Positions 42,555-51,430 are shown, numbered from the stretch's first letter. The stretch is 64,000 nt of DNA from JACRCG01 sp964524835 (GCA_964524835.1 CAZGEG010000002.1:1-64000); one strand, 5' to 3'. Made by a program: numbers and translations. Notes: generated from the sequence alone by a model not told the origin.

Positions 42555-44567
42555 ATGAAACAATTTAGACCGATATCTGCAATTTTATTTGCAATTATAC
42601 TTTTATTAGCAGCTGCTGGGTATTCACTTGCGGAGCCAATAAAAGAGTGCGAGGTTAGATTGCCTGGTCCGTTCAATTTTTTAGTTTTACAGGAATATGA
42701 TGGAATAGTGCCGTTATCTTATTGGTGCAAAAATGAAAAATATAATAAAGAGAAGGGAAAATTATATTCTGACATTTCTAGCATCTTAAAAATAAAAATA
42801 GATACTGATAGACTTGCTGAATCTGATGACAAGTTAGGAGTTGATAAAGAAGTCAAAACGGTTAAAAGTACAATACGAGATGAAATTGTAGACGCAATTG
42901 GATTTTTTACTGCGGGGAAAATATCGTTGGCAGCCCGAATAGCTGATAGGCCTATAGAGGTGGAAGGCTATAGCGAGGTTGGAAAGAACAGGACTGTTGT
43001 TGGCACAACTGGTATGCCACCTCACAAGTTCATATTAAACATGAAACTATTTCAATATAAGATCAACAGGCTACTTTTAGACCTTTCAAAAATAGAAGAG
43101 AAGCTAAAGCTGAAACTTATCCAAGATGATGAACAGACGAAATTATTGCGTTACTACAATGAGGTTAAGTCCATAAGCAGGATTTTAAAAATATTTATGA
43201 GCGACTCTTCTACAGCCACTGCAATTTTTAAGGTTGTTAAAGCAAGCCCAACATATATTGAGGATAGTAGTTTGGTATTGGATGAAATAATAAGTAAAAG
43301 TGAATCCAACATTTCAAGAATTCAACAGAATCCATCAGAAATTAGTAGTTCAGCGGATTATCTAAAAGCAGCAATTGAGCAAGACTCAACTAAAATAACA
43401 TTAAAAAACAATGAGCTGAATCAATATCAATCTGCACTTAGAAATATTACAGGTGAGAAAAAGAATATTTCGGAGATAGATTTAAGGTTGAAGCAACTAA
43501 AGGAAGAACAAAAGGAAATAGAAGGAAATCTAAAAAAATATGAAGCAAAAATAACTGAGATAGAGGCCCGGTTTGCCATTTCATCTGATGATGAAAAAAA
43601 AGCACTTAGAGACGAACAAATAAATCTGGCGCAATCTATTGAAATTATGAAGGACAAGGATAAAGAAAATAAAGCAAATGTTGCTAAATACGAGGAACTG
43701 ACGCAACAAATTAACGAGCGATTACGCAAGTTGGGGAGTCAAGCGAAGTTTGATGAACTTCAAAAATCAGTTGAGACTCTTACAACAGAGATTGCAGATC
43801 TTAACAAATCAGTTAATACTAATATGAGTAAGCTAGCAAGTCTCAGCGAAGGTTATTCTAATGGTGAATACTTAAAGTTTTTTCGACAGACATACCAGCT
43901 GATTAAAGATTTGGAAGAAAATATAAATTATGATGTAAAACATCATCAAAAAGTGAGTAAAATTGAAATAGACCAAGAAGACTTAAATCAGTATTGGAAT
44001 GAACCTCGAAGAAAATCTGCCTACAAGGAAATTTACAAGAATCTGACAGAAGGCCAAATAGTAATTCGTAAAATTGACGCAAAACCTGGAGACGTTATCA
44101 CGATAGAATTACTTTATTATCAATTTCAAGCTGACAAGCCGGTATCATATACTATTGCTGAGATATATGTTGGCGATTATTCATGGAATACCACTGTTGC
44201 CGATAGTTTTCTCTTAGTAAAGGCTATGAACGAAAAATCCAGTTCAAATGTGTCGCCCTCTAATTTTAAAGGTGCGGCCGGCGTTTCATTGTTTTGGTCA
44301 AAAAATCCGCGCCCAGAACAAGGCTATAATTGGTTCTACAAAAATTTGTCGTGGGGCGTTAATGTTTCATATCTTGATTTTGATACTACTAAAGATTTTG
44401 AGGTTGGAGTTGGTCCCATTATTGGTTTTTTCGACAATAGAATTCATATTGGGTTAGGCTACAATTTAAACAGTGAAGGATCGTTTTCTAATAAAACTTA
44501 TTTTTTCCTTGGTTTCAGCTTTGCAAAAATTGCAGACAGGATTTTCAGCAAGTCTACGGCTAATTAA
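42555..44567 (+). CDS. exported coiled-coil protein with beta-barrel-like C-terminus
   Basis: A 670-residue protein with a signal peptide (to about YSLAEP, residue 27), a long coiled coil (about residues 280-450, rich in Glu, Lys and Leu heptads such as LKQLKEEQKEIEGNLKKYEA) and a C-terminal 130 residues of alternating strands with glycine and aromatics (WGVNVSYLDFDTTKDFEVGV; RIHIGLGYNLNSEG). The end reads like an outer-membrane barrel or surface beta domain. The gene is strongly AT-rich compared with its neighbours, which suggests horizontal transfer. GGAGGG precedes ATG 42555. No family recognised. Confidence 0.78.
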   Translation: MKQFRPISAILFAIILLLAAAGYSLAEPIKECEVRLPGPFNFLVLQEYDGIVPLSYWCKNEKYNKEKGKLYSDISSILKIKIDTDRLAESDDKLGVDKEVKTVKSTIRDEIVDAIGFFTAGKISLAARIADRPIEVEGYSEVGKNRTVVGTTGMPPHKFILNMKLFQYKINRLLLDLSKIEEKLKLKLIQDDEQTKLLRYYNEVKSISRILKIFMSDSSTATAIFKVVKASPTYIEDSSLVLDEIISKSESNISRIQQNPSEISSSADYLKAAIEQDSTKITLKNNELNQYQSALRNITGEKKNISEIDLRLKQLKEEQKEIEGNLKKYEAKITEIEARFAISSDDEKKALRDEQINLAQSIEIMKDKDKENKANVAKYEELTQQINERLRKLGSQAKFDELQKSVETLTTEIADLNKSVNTNMSKLASLSEGYSNGEYLKFFRQTYQLIKDLEENINYDVKHHQKVSKIEIDQEDLNQYWNEPRRKSAYKEIYKNLTEGQIVIRKIDAKPGDVITIELLYYQFQADKPVSYTIAEIYVGDYSWNTTVADSFLLVKAMNEKSSSNVSPSNFKGAAGVSLFWSKNPRPEQGYNWFYKNLSWGVNVSYLDFDTTKDFEVGVGPIIGFFDNRIHIGLGYNLNSEGSFSNKTYFFLGFSFAKIADRIFSKSTAN

Positions 44568-44848
44568 TCGTTACTTGTATAGATATGGGGGAGGCATTGA
44601 GGAGAAACTTGACAATTTGAAATGGATGGCAAGTGGAATTTGAAAAGTTCAAGTTTTAAGTTTTGACCCATATAGGTTCGATACGTAGAAAAACAGACAG
44701 GGTATGGAAATCGGTCTTGTGTCCCTGGAATTCCACAGGCGGGTACGACAAAGGCTGACGGCTGGTGCAAGGTCGAGGCGCCGCAGCGCGGGTATGTGGT
44801 GTATGGAGTGTGACAGGGTTGGGGTTTGCTGAGGTGAGCCGGGGAAAC

Positions 44849-45109
44849 TCAGGTTCGGTAGACTTCGCGGCGGTGGCCGACCTTGACCACCCAGACGGTC
44901 AGTTCAGTATCTTGTATCGAAAAAATGATTCGGTAGTTCCCCTGACGAACGCGGTATTTCTCTTGGCCGGAGAGCTTTTCGCACCCTGCCGGCCGGGGGT
45001 CTTCGGCAAGGTCTCCGATACGCTTGATGATCCGCTGCAGATCGTTCCTGGGGATTGAAGCAAGATCCTTCCTGACCGAATCTTTGAAAAAGATGCTATA
45101 GGCGGCCAT
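44849..45109 (-). CDS. RelE-family toxin
   Basis: An 86-residue toxin: FFKDSVRKDLASIPRNDLQR (helical start), LAEDPRPAGCEKLSGQEKYR and VRQGNYRIIFSIQD, then VWVVKVGHRREVYR, the classical RelE strand pattern with the conserved YR and HRREVY end. RelE toxins cleave mRNA in the ribosomal A site. It overlaps the upstream antitoxin by 14 bases. Confidence 0.9.
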   Translation of the reverse strand: MAAYSIFFKDSVRKDLASIPRNDLQRIIKRIGDLAEDPRPAGCEKLSGQEKYRVRQGNYRIIFSIQDTELTVWVVKVGHRREVYRT

Positions 45110-45329
45110 TTGCCTTGAGCTCTTTCAAAACGGCTTCGTAGGAAACCAGTGGCTCGTTGACACGCTCTTCAAAGGCCGCCAGGTCTTCGGCATCCTCGGT
45201 CAGCGCACTATGTACCGCGTCGTTGACGATATCGGAAAGAGAACGGGATGTCTCCAGCGACTTGTGCTGAAGCGCCCGGTGCATGGCAGGATCAAAATAC
45301 ACAGTTACCCGTTTGGTGAGTGCTCCCAT
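45096..45329 (-). CDS. ribbon-helix-helix antitoxin
   Basis: A 77-residue antitoxin. The N-terminal strand TKRVTVYFDPAMHRAL and helix SRSLSDIVNDAVHSAL form a CopG/RelB-type ribbon-helix-helix, and the acidic remainder (EDAEDLAAFEERVNEP) binds the toxin. AGGAGG precedes ATG 45329 and an operator-like palindrome follows upstream at 45352. Confidence 0.88.
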   Translation of the reverse strand: MGALTKRVTVYFDPAMHRALQHKSLETSRSLSDIVNDAVHSALTEDAEDLAAFEERVNEPLVSYEAVLKELKANGRL

Positions 45330-45351
45330 GGTTTGTACCTCCTGAATTTAC

Positions 45352-45371
45352 CATAGCGTTATAACGTTATG
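45352..45371. promoter_or_regulatory. palindromic operator of the RelE/RHH operon
   Basis: CATAGCGTTATAACGTTATG pairs at nine of ten positions and sits 23 bases before the antitoxin start, the usual place for autorepression by an RHH antitoxin-toxin complex. Further ACGTTATGACG and ACGTTTATGACG motifs lie just beyond, so more than one dimer could bind. Confidence 0.6.
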
Positions 45372-45480
45372 ACGTCAAGACGTTTATGACGAAGGCGGAA
45401 ATATCATCAGTATCTGGAAACGTAGAAATGAAGCAAATGATCAGATTCGAACCCGTTTTGTTCTGCAATCCAAAAATAAG

Positions 45481-45531
45481 TTGACACTAAAGCACCAATT
45501 GGTATATTTATAAATAACACCAATTGGTGCT
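45481..45531 (+). promoter_or_regulatory. promoter with twin ACCAATTGGT operators
   Basis: TTGACA (45481-45486) and TATATT (45503-45508) form a -35/-10 pair with a 16-base spacer. The palindrome ACCAATTGGT lies in the spacer (45494-45503) and again at 45519-45528. The pair together form a larger inverted repeat, AGCACCAATTGGT (45491-45503) with ACCAATTGGTGCT (45519-45531). This is a clear repressor site across the promoter of the three-gene operon below. Confidence 0.78.
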
Positions 45532-45552
45532 TGTTTTTGTCTGGAGTTGCAT

Positions 45553-45891
45553 ATGGCGCCAATCGGGACTGAATTAGACAACTTCGTTCTCCGTACTATC
45601 CAGGAGGCATACCTGGCGGGTAAGATTCGCAAGACTAGGGATTGCATGGAGGATATGGCTCGTGACAAGCTCTTCGAGGCGGATGTTGATAATGTCATTA
45701 TGAATGCCGATTCAATTGAGAAGGCCATGCCGGCAACGAGCAACAAAGCGAGCAATCCGATCAATACACATTATGTAATACGGGGAACGAGCACCAAGGG
45801 TGCGGAGGTATACTGCAAGGTTTGCAGCAACTACCATCCACAGACAAACGAATTCATCGAATGGAAGTTAACCTCTTTCGAAAACAGGTAA
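45553..45891 (+). CDS. DUF4258-like toxin candidate
   Basis: A 112-residue protein. Segments such as MARDKLFEADVDNVIMNADS and INTHYVIRGTSTKGAEVYCK follow the pattern of DUF4258/RelE-like mRNA interferase toxins (helix, then strand-rich core with VIxG and YxxC). ATG 45553 has GGAG six bases upstream. It is followed after 12 bases by a zinc-finger/HTH antitoxin. The toxin-first order and partner are like MqsR-MqsA. Confidence 0.7.
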   Translation: MAPIGTELDNFVLRTIQEAYLAGKIRKTRDCMEDMARDKLFEADVDNVIMNADSIEKAMPATSNKASNPINTHYVIRGTSTKGAEVYCKVCSNYHPQTNEFIEWKLTSFENR

Positions 45892-45903
45892 GGGATTTTT
45901 ACC

Positions 45904-46791
45904 ATGATCTGTACAAACTGTTTTGAAGCTGAATATAAGACCGCCAAGACTGAATTAACGGTTAGCGTTAATGGTGAGAGTCACGTTTTGCGTGACATCG
46001 ACTGTGAGACCTGTCCGGCCTGCGGCGAAATATCCTTCACCCATGCCCAGAGTCTGGAGATCGACAAGAAACGGATTGCCCTGGAATTCGGGCTGAAGCC
46101 GCTGCTTACGCCTGATCAACTGAAAACCTTGCGGCGTGTTTTGGACATGAAGCTGGAAGAAATATGTGATCTTCTGCATGTCGGACGCAATACTTATGGG
46201 CGGTGGGAACGGGGTGAAGTGGAGATTACGCCGTCCATGAACCTGTTAGTGCATAATCTCATCGAAAAAGTGCCTACCGCCGGTGTGAACCTTTTGGAGA
46301 GTGAGCGGCTAGTTGCCATAAGCAAGGCCAATGCTCCACTGCTAGGGCAATATGTCTCTTTCGGTGAGTACATACGACAGGTGATCACCGCCACCAAGCT
46401 TCTTCCGGATGTGGTCTGCTATTCGGTTGGTATAGAACTCGCGGAGCTTGTCAAAATAGAGAATAACGACGTGGCGCCTGAACAGATTCCGCCCGAGGTA
46501 ACGGCCAGGATTGCCCGATTCTTTGAGGTTCCTTTTGATAATCTGAAAAAAATGCTAAATGAAGCCTTATCCGTCTTTAAGATGAAAAATTCTGTTACGT
46601 CGGTTCATGCCCGTTCTACCAGTTACGACGCCAAGGGATCTGCCGTGCAGTCAAGCAGCATTAATAAGATTGTCGAAAAACTTGCCCAGAAAAAGGCCGG
46701 AACTCAGGCACAAGCGCAGGTTGGCGAGGAATATCTGGCAAAGGTGAAAGCGGCCTTGGATAGCCTGCAGAAAGGGGGAGGCAACTTATGA
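45904..46791 (+). CDS. MqsA/YgiT-like zinc-finger HTH antitoxin, long form
   Basis: A 295-residue protein. An N-terminal zinc-binding domain has C3-x2-C6 and CETCPAC (C34, C37, C40), as in YgiT/MqsA antitoxins. An XRE helix-turn-helix follows (LKTLRRVLDMKLEEICDLL, then GRNTYGRWERGEVE, about 78-112). The remaining 180 residues are an extra helical region absent from ordinary MqsA (about 130 aa). It is probably the repressor that binds the ACCAATTGGT operators. It overlaps the next gene by four bases (ATGA). Confidence 0.83.
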   Translation: MICTNCFEAEYKTAKTELTVSVNGESHVLRDIDCETCPACGEISFTHAQSLEIDKKRIALEFGLKPLLTPDQLKTLRRVLDMKLEEICDLLHVGRNTYGRWERGEVEITPSMNLLVHNLIEKVPTAGVNLLESERLVAISKANAPLLGQYVSFGEYIRQVITATKLLPDVVCYSVGIELAELVKIENNDVAPEQIPPEVTARIARFFEVPFDNLKKMLNEALSVFKMKNSVTSVHARSTSYDAKGSAVQSSSINKIVEKLAQKKAGTQAQAQVGEEYLAKVKAALDSLQKGGGNL

Positions 46792-47306
46792 TTCCGGCCA
46801 ACTATACACTAGCACGTAACATGGCTCGCAAGGTTCTGAAACAGTACAAAATTGTGGATGTCCCCACTGATCTGCAGAGAATCTGCGAAGCCAAGGGATT
46901 GGAATATGTGGAACTTGATGATCCGGAAGAACTCGATGGGATGCTTTTGGAGTTGGAGGACGGGACACGGGTCGCCATGGTGAACAAGGCGAAGTCCTAC
47001 GTGCGGGGACGTTTTACGCTGGCACATGAGTTGGGCCATATTTTTTTAAACCACGACAAGCGGGATTTTTACGATGCCGAGGTGGCGCGGGAGTATGGCG
47101 AGGATATTCCGGAAAATGCCAAGCCGCCCAAAGAGCAGGAAGCTGATGCGTTTGCTTCGGAACTGCTGATTCCGATGGAGCAATTGAAGAGGTTTCAGGG
47201 GGATTTGAAGAGTCCGGATAAGTTGGCGGGGATTTTTCAGGTTAGTAAGCCGGCGATGGCAATAGCGATAGCGAATTTCTTTGGTTCGGCGAAGAATTTC
47301 AAATAA
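46788..47306 (+). CDS. ImmA/IrrE-family metallopeptidase
   Basis: A 172-residue zinc peptidase. The catalytic motif is HELGH (80-84), with a downstream EADAFASELLIP segment giving the third ligand Glu. ImmA/IrrE proteases cleave HTH repressors (ImmA on ImmR; IrrE on DdrO). Coupled by ATGA to the antitoxin gene, so the likely substrate is that HTH protein, which makes a three-part regulatory toxin-antitoxin module. The substrate is inference. Confidence 0.9.
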   Translation: MIPANYTLARNMARKVLKQYKIVDVPTDLQRICEAKGLEYVELDDPEELDGMLLELEDGTRVAMVNKAKSYVRGRFTLAHELGHIFLNHDKRDFYDAEVAREYGEDIPENAKPPKEQEADAFASELLIPMEQLKRFQGDLKSPDKLAGIFQVSKPAMAIAIANFFGSAKNFK

Positions 47307-47355
47307 TTGGACTTGTAGTCAAGGCCGGTAAATCAAAAGGGTAAAGGAGTACATT

Positions 47356-47610
47356 ATGACAAAGGCGAAAGTGACAAGTTCAAAAGCGGCTTCGAGCGCA
47401 TCAAAGACGCTGACGAGTGCCAGTACAGCTCCAAAATCGAAGACCGCAGCAGGGAGTGCGTTGTCGCAGGCCAAGGCTGCGCAGAAAGTAACATCCCCAA
47501 AAGCGGCAACTGCGGCTTCAAAGGTTTTACGTGATGGGCGGACAAGTAAGGATTCAAAGGTTGCAGCTGGGAGTGCTTTGGCTCAGAAGCCAGCGAAAGG
47601 GAAGAAGTAG
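47356..47610 (+). CDS. small Ala/Ser/Lys protein with two tandem repeats
   Basis: An 84-residue basic low-complexity protein made of two repeats of 34 residues (about 5-38 and 44-77), each starting KVTS.KAA and ending AGSALxQ. Short bacterial proteins with SKVLRDGRTSKDSK and AGSALAQ motifs occur in many genomes near mobile or stress genes, without a known role. AAAGGAG precedes ATG 47356. It may be the tail gene of the toxin-antitoxin/peptidase operon. Confidence 0.72.
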   Translation: MTKAKVTSSKAASSASKTLTSASTAPKSKTAAGSALSQAKAAQKVTSPKAATAASKVLRDGRTSKDSKVAAGSALAQKPAKGKK

Positions 47611-47705
47611 TTTTCAGATGTAAATCATCGAGGAGTCATTGGCTTTTGACATGTGTGTAGGTCTGACACTGTTTGGTGTCTGTTAACCAGCATTGGAGCG
47701 ATTAA

Positions 47706-48926
47706 ATGGATAATTATCATGACCCCATTCGACATTTAAAATATCTTAGACAGTCACTGTCGCAAGATAATGAGTCAATTGGTTTTTTCATTTCGGCTGG
47801 ATGCCCATTATCCGTAGTTATGCCAGATGATAAATGGCCGTTAATACCGGACGTAGAAAATCTTTCTACCTTTATTAGTGAGCAGCTGAAAGGTAATGAA
47901 CAATATACGGTTCTGTTAAAAGAATTAGAAAAAGCAGAAAAAAACACCAAAAATATCGAAGATATTTTGAGCTTCCTTAGAAGCTTATTACTAGTATCCA
48001 AGGGTAGCGATGTAAGAGGGCTTTGCGAAAAGGATCTGTTGGGTTTGGAGCGGGACATATGTGCAGAAATTGTGAAAAAACTTGACGTAACTTTGCCTGA
48101 TCAAGAAACACCATACCACCGTCTCTGTAACTGGATAAGGTCAATAGATCGAAAAGTTGCAGTAGAACTATTTACAACGAATTACGATTTATTGATGGAG
48201 CAAGCTTTAGATGACTTGGAGGTCCCGTATTTCGATGGTTTTGTGGGGTCAAGGAGGTCTTTTTTTGACCTTAGGGCTGTAGAAGACAATTTGATACCAA
48301 CTCACTGGTCGAGATTATGGAAGATACACGGATCAATCAATTGGTATCAGGAACAAATCGGAGACCAGAAAAAAGTGTATCGATCCTCTGAGATAAAGCA
48401 AGATGCATCACATTTAATTTATCCGTCACATTTGAAATATGAAGAAAGTCGGAAGATGCCTTACTTGGCTTTGATCGACCAATTGAACAGATTTATTAGA
48501 AAAAAATCGTCATTCTTAATTCTTTCAGGTTATTCGTTTAACGACGGTCATTTGAACGATACAATTATCAATGCACTAAAGGCAAACCCAACTGCGATGG
48601 TGCTTGGTCTAATGTACGACCGGTATGAAAAAGAATCCGGAGTTGGTGATCAGGCCGAGAGGTACCCAGACGCATACCGATTTGCCAAAAAACAGCACAA
48701 TTTAAATATTTGGACGTTTGACAAAGCCATAATCGGGACAAATTTGGGTCACTGGTGTAGGACACAAAATAAAGATGATTGCGACTTGGATCTTTTAAAT
48801 TTTGTTTGTAAAGAAACTGTTAGTCCTGATGGGTCTGAGGACCTGATTAAGCTTGGTGATTTCTCTGTATTTACAGATTTTCTGAAGAAAATAATAGGCG
48901 CTCCCAAGGAAGGTCACAATGTCTAG
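47706..48926 (+). CDS. SIR2-domain protein of a SIR2-HerA defence system
   Basis: A 406-residue protein with a SIR2-like NAD-binding domain: GFFISAGCPLSV (about 26-37), LFTTNYDLLME (about 155-165), WKIHGSINW (about 203-211) and LILSGYSFNDGHLND (about 271-285). In SIR2-HerA systems the SIR2 subunit depletes NAD+ or cuts DNA after phage infection. The gene overlaps a HerA-like ATPase gene by eight bases. AT-rich relative to core genes, as usual for defence islands. Confidence 0.85.
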   Translation: MDNYHDPIRHLKYLRQSLSQDNESIGFFISAGCPLSVVMPDDKWPLIPDVENLSTFISEQLKGNEQYTVLLKELEKAEKNTKNIEDILSFLRSLLLVSKGSDVRGLCEKDLLGLERDICAEIVKKLDVTLPDQETPYHRLCNWIRSIDRKVAVELFTTNYDLLMEQALDDLEVPYFDGFVGSRRSFFDLRAVEDNLIPTHWSRLWKIHGSINWYQEQIGDQKKVYRSSEIKQDASHLIYPSHLKYEESRKMPYLALIDQLNRFIRKKSSFLILSGYSFNDGHLNDTIINALKANPTAMVLGLMYDRYEKESGVGDQAERYPDAYRFAKKQHNLNIWTFDKAIIGTNLGHWCRTQNKDDCDLDLLNFVCKETVSPDGSEDLIKLGDFSVFTDFLKKIIGAPKEGHNV

Positions 48927-50790
48927 CAAAGAAACCTATCTTGGTGACGTGCAAGACGTTAATGGGACCACAGTCAGTATTTGCTTATCTAAGGAATCAT
49001 TAACTGGATTTGTGTACATTGACGGCCAAGGCTACAGGGTTGGTCAGGTAGGTAGTTTTATTAGAATACCTATCGGCTTTAATGATCTGTTCGGAATTAT
49101 CAGTCAAGTAGGTGCAAGCGCCGTCCCTGAAAAACTAGCCGAAAATCAAATTCATGGTAACAGATGGATGACAATTCAATTAATAGGAGAGGGGCCGAGA
49201 AATGGAGTATTTCAAAGAGGGCTTTCTCAATACCCAACCATCGGCGATGAAGTTCACTTGGTATCAGAAAAAGAACTAAAAAATATTTATGGACAACCTG
49301 ATAAGCCGTATTTTGTAAAGCTAGGCCACATATCAAACGCAGATTCAATCCCTGCATTAATTGATGTGAATAAGCTGATTACAAGACATTCTGCAGTCGT
49401 TGGAACAACAGGTTCCGGTAAATCTACTACAGTGGCAAGCATAATGAACGCGCTGTCTGACAGTGTGAAATATCCATCTTCTAGAATAATTATGCTAGAC
49501 CTGCATGGCGAATACGGCCAAGCACTACAAGAAAAAGCACATATTTATAAAATAAACAGAGATACCTCTTCAAAGTTAAAAGAGAAAGAGTTGTACATAC
49601 CCTTTTGGGCATTAAATTTTGATGAGTTATGTGAGATTAGCTTCGGTGAGTTTAATAATGAAAAAGATAGAAATATTGTTATGGAGAGAGTGCAAAAATA
49701 TAAAATTGAATCCTTAGCAAAATACCCAAGAAAAGGGGCTTCTGTAGATACACTCAGTGTTGACTCGCCAATTCCATTCAGCATTCACCATTTGTGGTAT
49801 GAATTATTCGTTGAGGTGTTTGGAACATACTATAAAGGGAAGCCCGGAAAACCAAGCCATAATTTGGCATATGAAACGGATGACACAGGAAAAGAATTAA
49901 AGGGTAATCCCATGGAAGGAATCCCCCCAATTTTTAAAAACATCGTAACTGAAGCTGGTGAAGATAAGATTTTTAACTTACCAGGCTCTTTAAATATAGG
50001 GAAACAGCTTCTATTGTTAGGAACCAAGCTAAGAATTCCTAGGTACGACTTTATTTTTAAGCCTAATGATTGGATGCCTGAAGTCGATGGCAAAGTTGCA
50101 CAGGATCTTGATTGCCTTCTGAAAAATTGGATAGGTAGTGACAGACCTGTTGCGATTTTAGACCTGTCTGGAGTGCCTGCGGATATATTGCAAACTACGA
50201 TAGGAGCGCTTCTAAGGTTGCTGTATGAAGCCTTGTTCTGGGCAAGGAATTTGTCTCAAGGTGGAAGGCACAGGCCACTGCTAGTAGTCATGGAAGAAGC
50301 ACATATTTATTTAAATGATAATTTCAATGGGATGGCGTCAAAGATAGTTCAGCGCATTGTCAAAGAGGGAAGGAAGTATGGAATAGGTGCTATGATAGTG
50401 AGTCAAAGGCCCTCAGAAATTAATCCAACAATACTTTCCCAATGCGGCACATTCTTCGCCCTCAGGTTAACTAACGCCTCAGATAGAAATCACATTACTT
50501 CTGCTTTATCAGATAACTTGGACGGACTAACAGGTATGCTGCCCATATTGAGAACTGGCGAAGCAATTATTTTGGGCGAAGCAGTTAAATTGCCGATGCG
50601 GACCACAATAGAAGCACCACCAAAGAATAGAAGACCAGATAGCCAAGACCCAATTATTTATGATGAGATATCTTCAGATAAGTCGCAAAATCCAGGCGGT
50701 TGGGGCATCAAGATGGAGGTAAAGCCCAATTACGAAGAGTTAGTTGAAACTTGGAGAGCACAAAATCCGAAAATAGATAAAGTCAAATAA
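48919..50790 (+). CDS. HerA/DUF87-family ATPase of a SIR2-HerA defence system
   Basis: A 623-residue P-loop ATPase. It has an N-terminal HAS-barrel-like beta domain (VSICLSKESLTGFVYIDG), Walker A GTTGSGKST (about 162-170), a Walker B region LLVVMEEAHIYL (about 454-465) and IVSQRPSEI (about 493-501), the HerA/FtsK-like sensor region. HerA hexamers form a scaffold that SIR2 or nuclease partners join. It overlaps the SIR2 gene by eight bases, so the two are made together. Confidence 0.88.
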   Translation: MSSKETYLGDVQDVNGTTVSICLSKESLTGFVYIDGQGYRVGQVGSFIRIPIGFNDLFGIISQVGASAVPEKLAENQIHGNRWMTIQLIGEGPRNGVFQRGLSQYPTIGDEVHLVSEKELKNIYGQPDKPYFVKLGHISNADSIPALIDVNKLITRHSAVVGTTGSGKSTTVASIMNALSDSVKYPSSRIIMLDLHGEYGQALQEKAHIYKINRDTSSKLKEKELYIPFWALNFDELCEISFGEFNNEKDRNIVMERVQKYKIESLAKYPRKGASVDTLSVDSPIPFSIHHLWYELFVEVFGTYYKGKPGKPSHNLAYETDDTGKELKGNPMEGIPPIFKNIVTEAGEDKIFNLPGSLNIGKQLLLLGTKLRIPRYDFIFKPNDWMPEVDGKVAQDLDCLLKNWIGSDRPVAILDLSGVPADILQTTIGALLRLLYEALFWARNLSQGGRHRPLLVVMEEAHIYLNDNFNGMASKIVQRIVKEGRKYGIGAMIVSQRPSEINPTILSQCGTFFALRLTNASDRNHITSALSDNLDGLTGMLPILRTGEAIILGEAVKLPMRTTIEAPPKNRRPDSQDPIIYDEISSDKSQNPGGWGIKMEVKPNYEELVETWRAQNPKIDKVK

Positions 50791-50803
50791 TAAGGAGAGC
50801 ATT

Positions 50804-51013
50804 ATGGAAATGATCAATGTAGATTCAAGTAATATCGAAGCGATCGGCTATGATGAAAATAACTCAACATTGCAGGTTGAATTTAAAAATGGAGGGATGT
50901 ACCAATACTTCGATGTGCCCGAAGAGGTGTTTAACGGATTACGCGATGCGAGTTCTGTTGGAGGATATCTAGCGGCTAGGATTAAGGGGACTTATCGATA
51001 CTCGAAAGTATAG
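50804..51013 (+). CDS. KTSC-domain protein
   Basis: A 69-residue protein: SSNIEAIGYDENNSTLQVEF, GGMYQYFDVPEEVFNGL and GGYLAARIKGTYRYSKV match the KTSC domain (named for its Lys-Thr-Ser-Cys positions; the last Cys is absent here). KTSC domains are found alone or fused to lysyl-tRNA synthetase and in phage or defence neighbourhoods; the function is unknown. AAGGAGAG precedes it and it follows the HerA gene by 13 bases, so it is likely a third operon member. Confidence 0.82.
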   Translation: MEMINVDSSNIEAIGYDENNSTLQVEFKNGGMYQYFDVPEEVFNGLRDASSVGGYLAARIKGTYRYSKV

Positions 51014-51430
51014 ATAAATTTGAGTGTTAGGTGAATTTAGTGGGAATACAGTGTGGTCTACCAAGATTCTAATTTGGATACAGGTCGGGCACAGTAAACA
51101 ACCTGGGCGTTACTCTGGGGTCGGACCAAGCAAAGATGTTGTAGTTACGAATCAAATGTGACGAAATAAATACAATTTCAAGCCTTAGAAGCGTGTTTTT
51201 ACGGGTAAAAAAGAGCTGCTAAGAACTTCTGGACAGGCTATAGTATCGGAAAGGTTAACGAGTAGTCGCGTCTCAAAGAAAAGCGGGACACTCCACAATT
51301 AAAGACAGTTTCGTGATCTTTTTGATCTCCTCTAAACATGTTACATTAAACCCTTGCCACTCAACAGCCACCCTTGCTATTCTTCACCACCATTGCAAAA
51401 CTCTCTGACCAACCGTATCGAAGGCACCCT
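51014..51430. other. intergenic region with a diverged 100-bp repeat (copy A)
   Basis: About 415 bases without a gene. Bases 51117-51213 form copy A of a dispersed repeat, beginning GGGGTCGGACCAAGC and ending ACGGGTAAAAAAG. Copy B is at 51718-51813. The rest may be decayed mobile-element sequence. Confidence 0.55.

Noticed and set aside
44690..44745. another copy of the GGTGTCCCCGGAATTC-type tail near the RelE gene
   Set aside because: A short resemblance only (GTGTCCCTGGAATTCC); too little to call a repeat copy.
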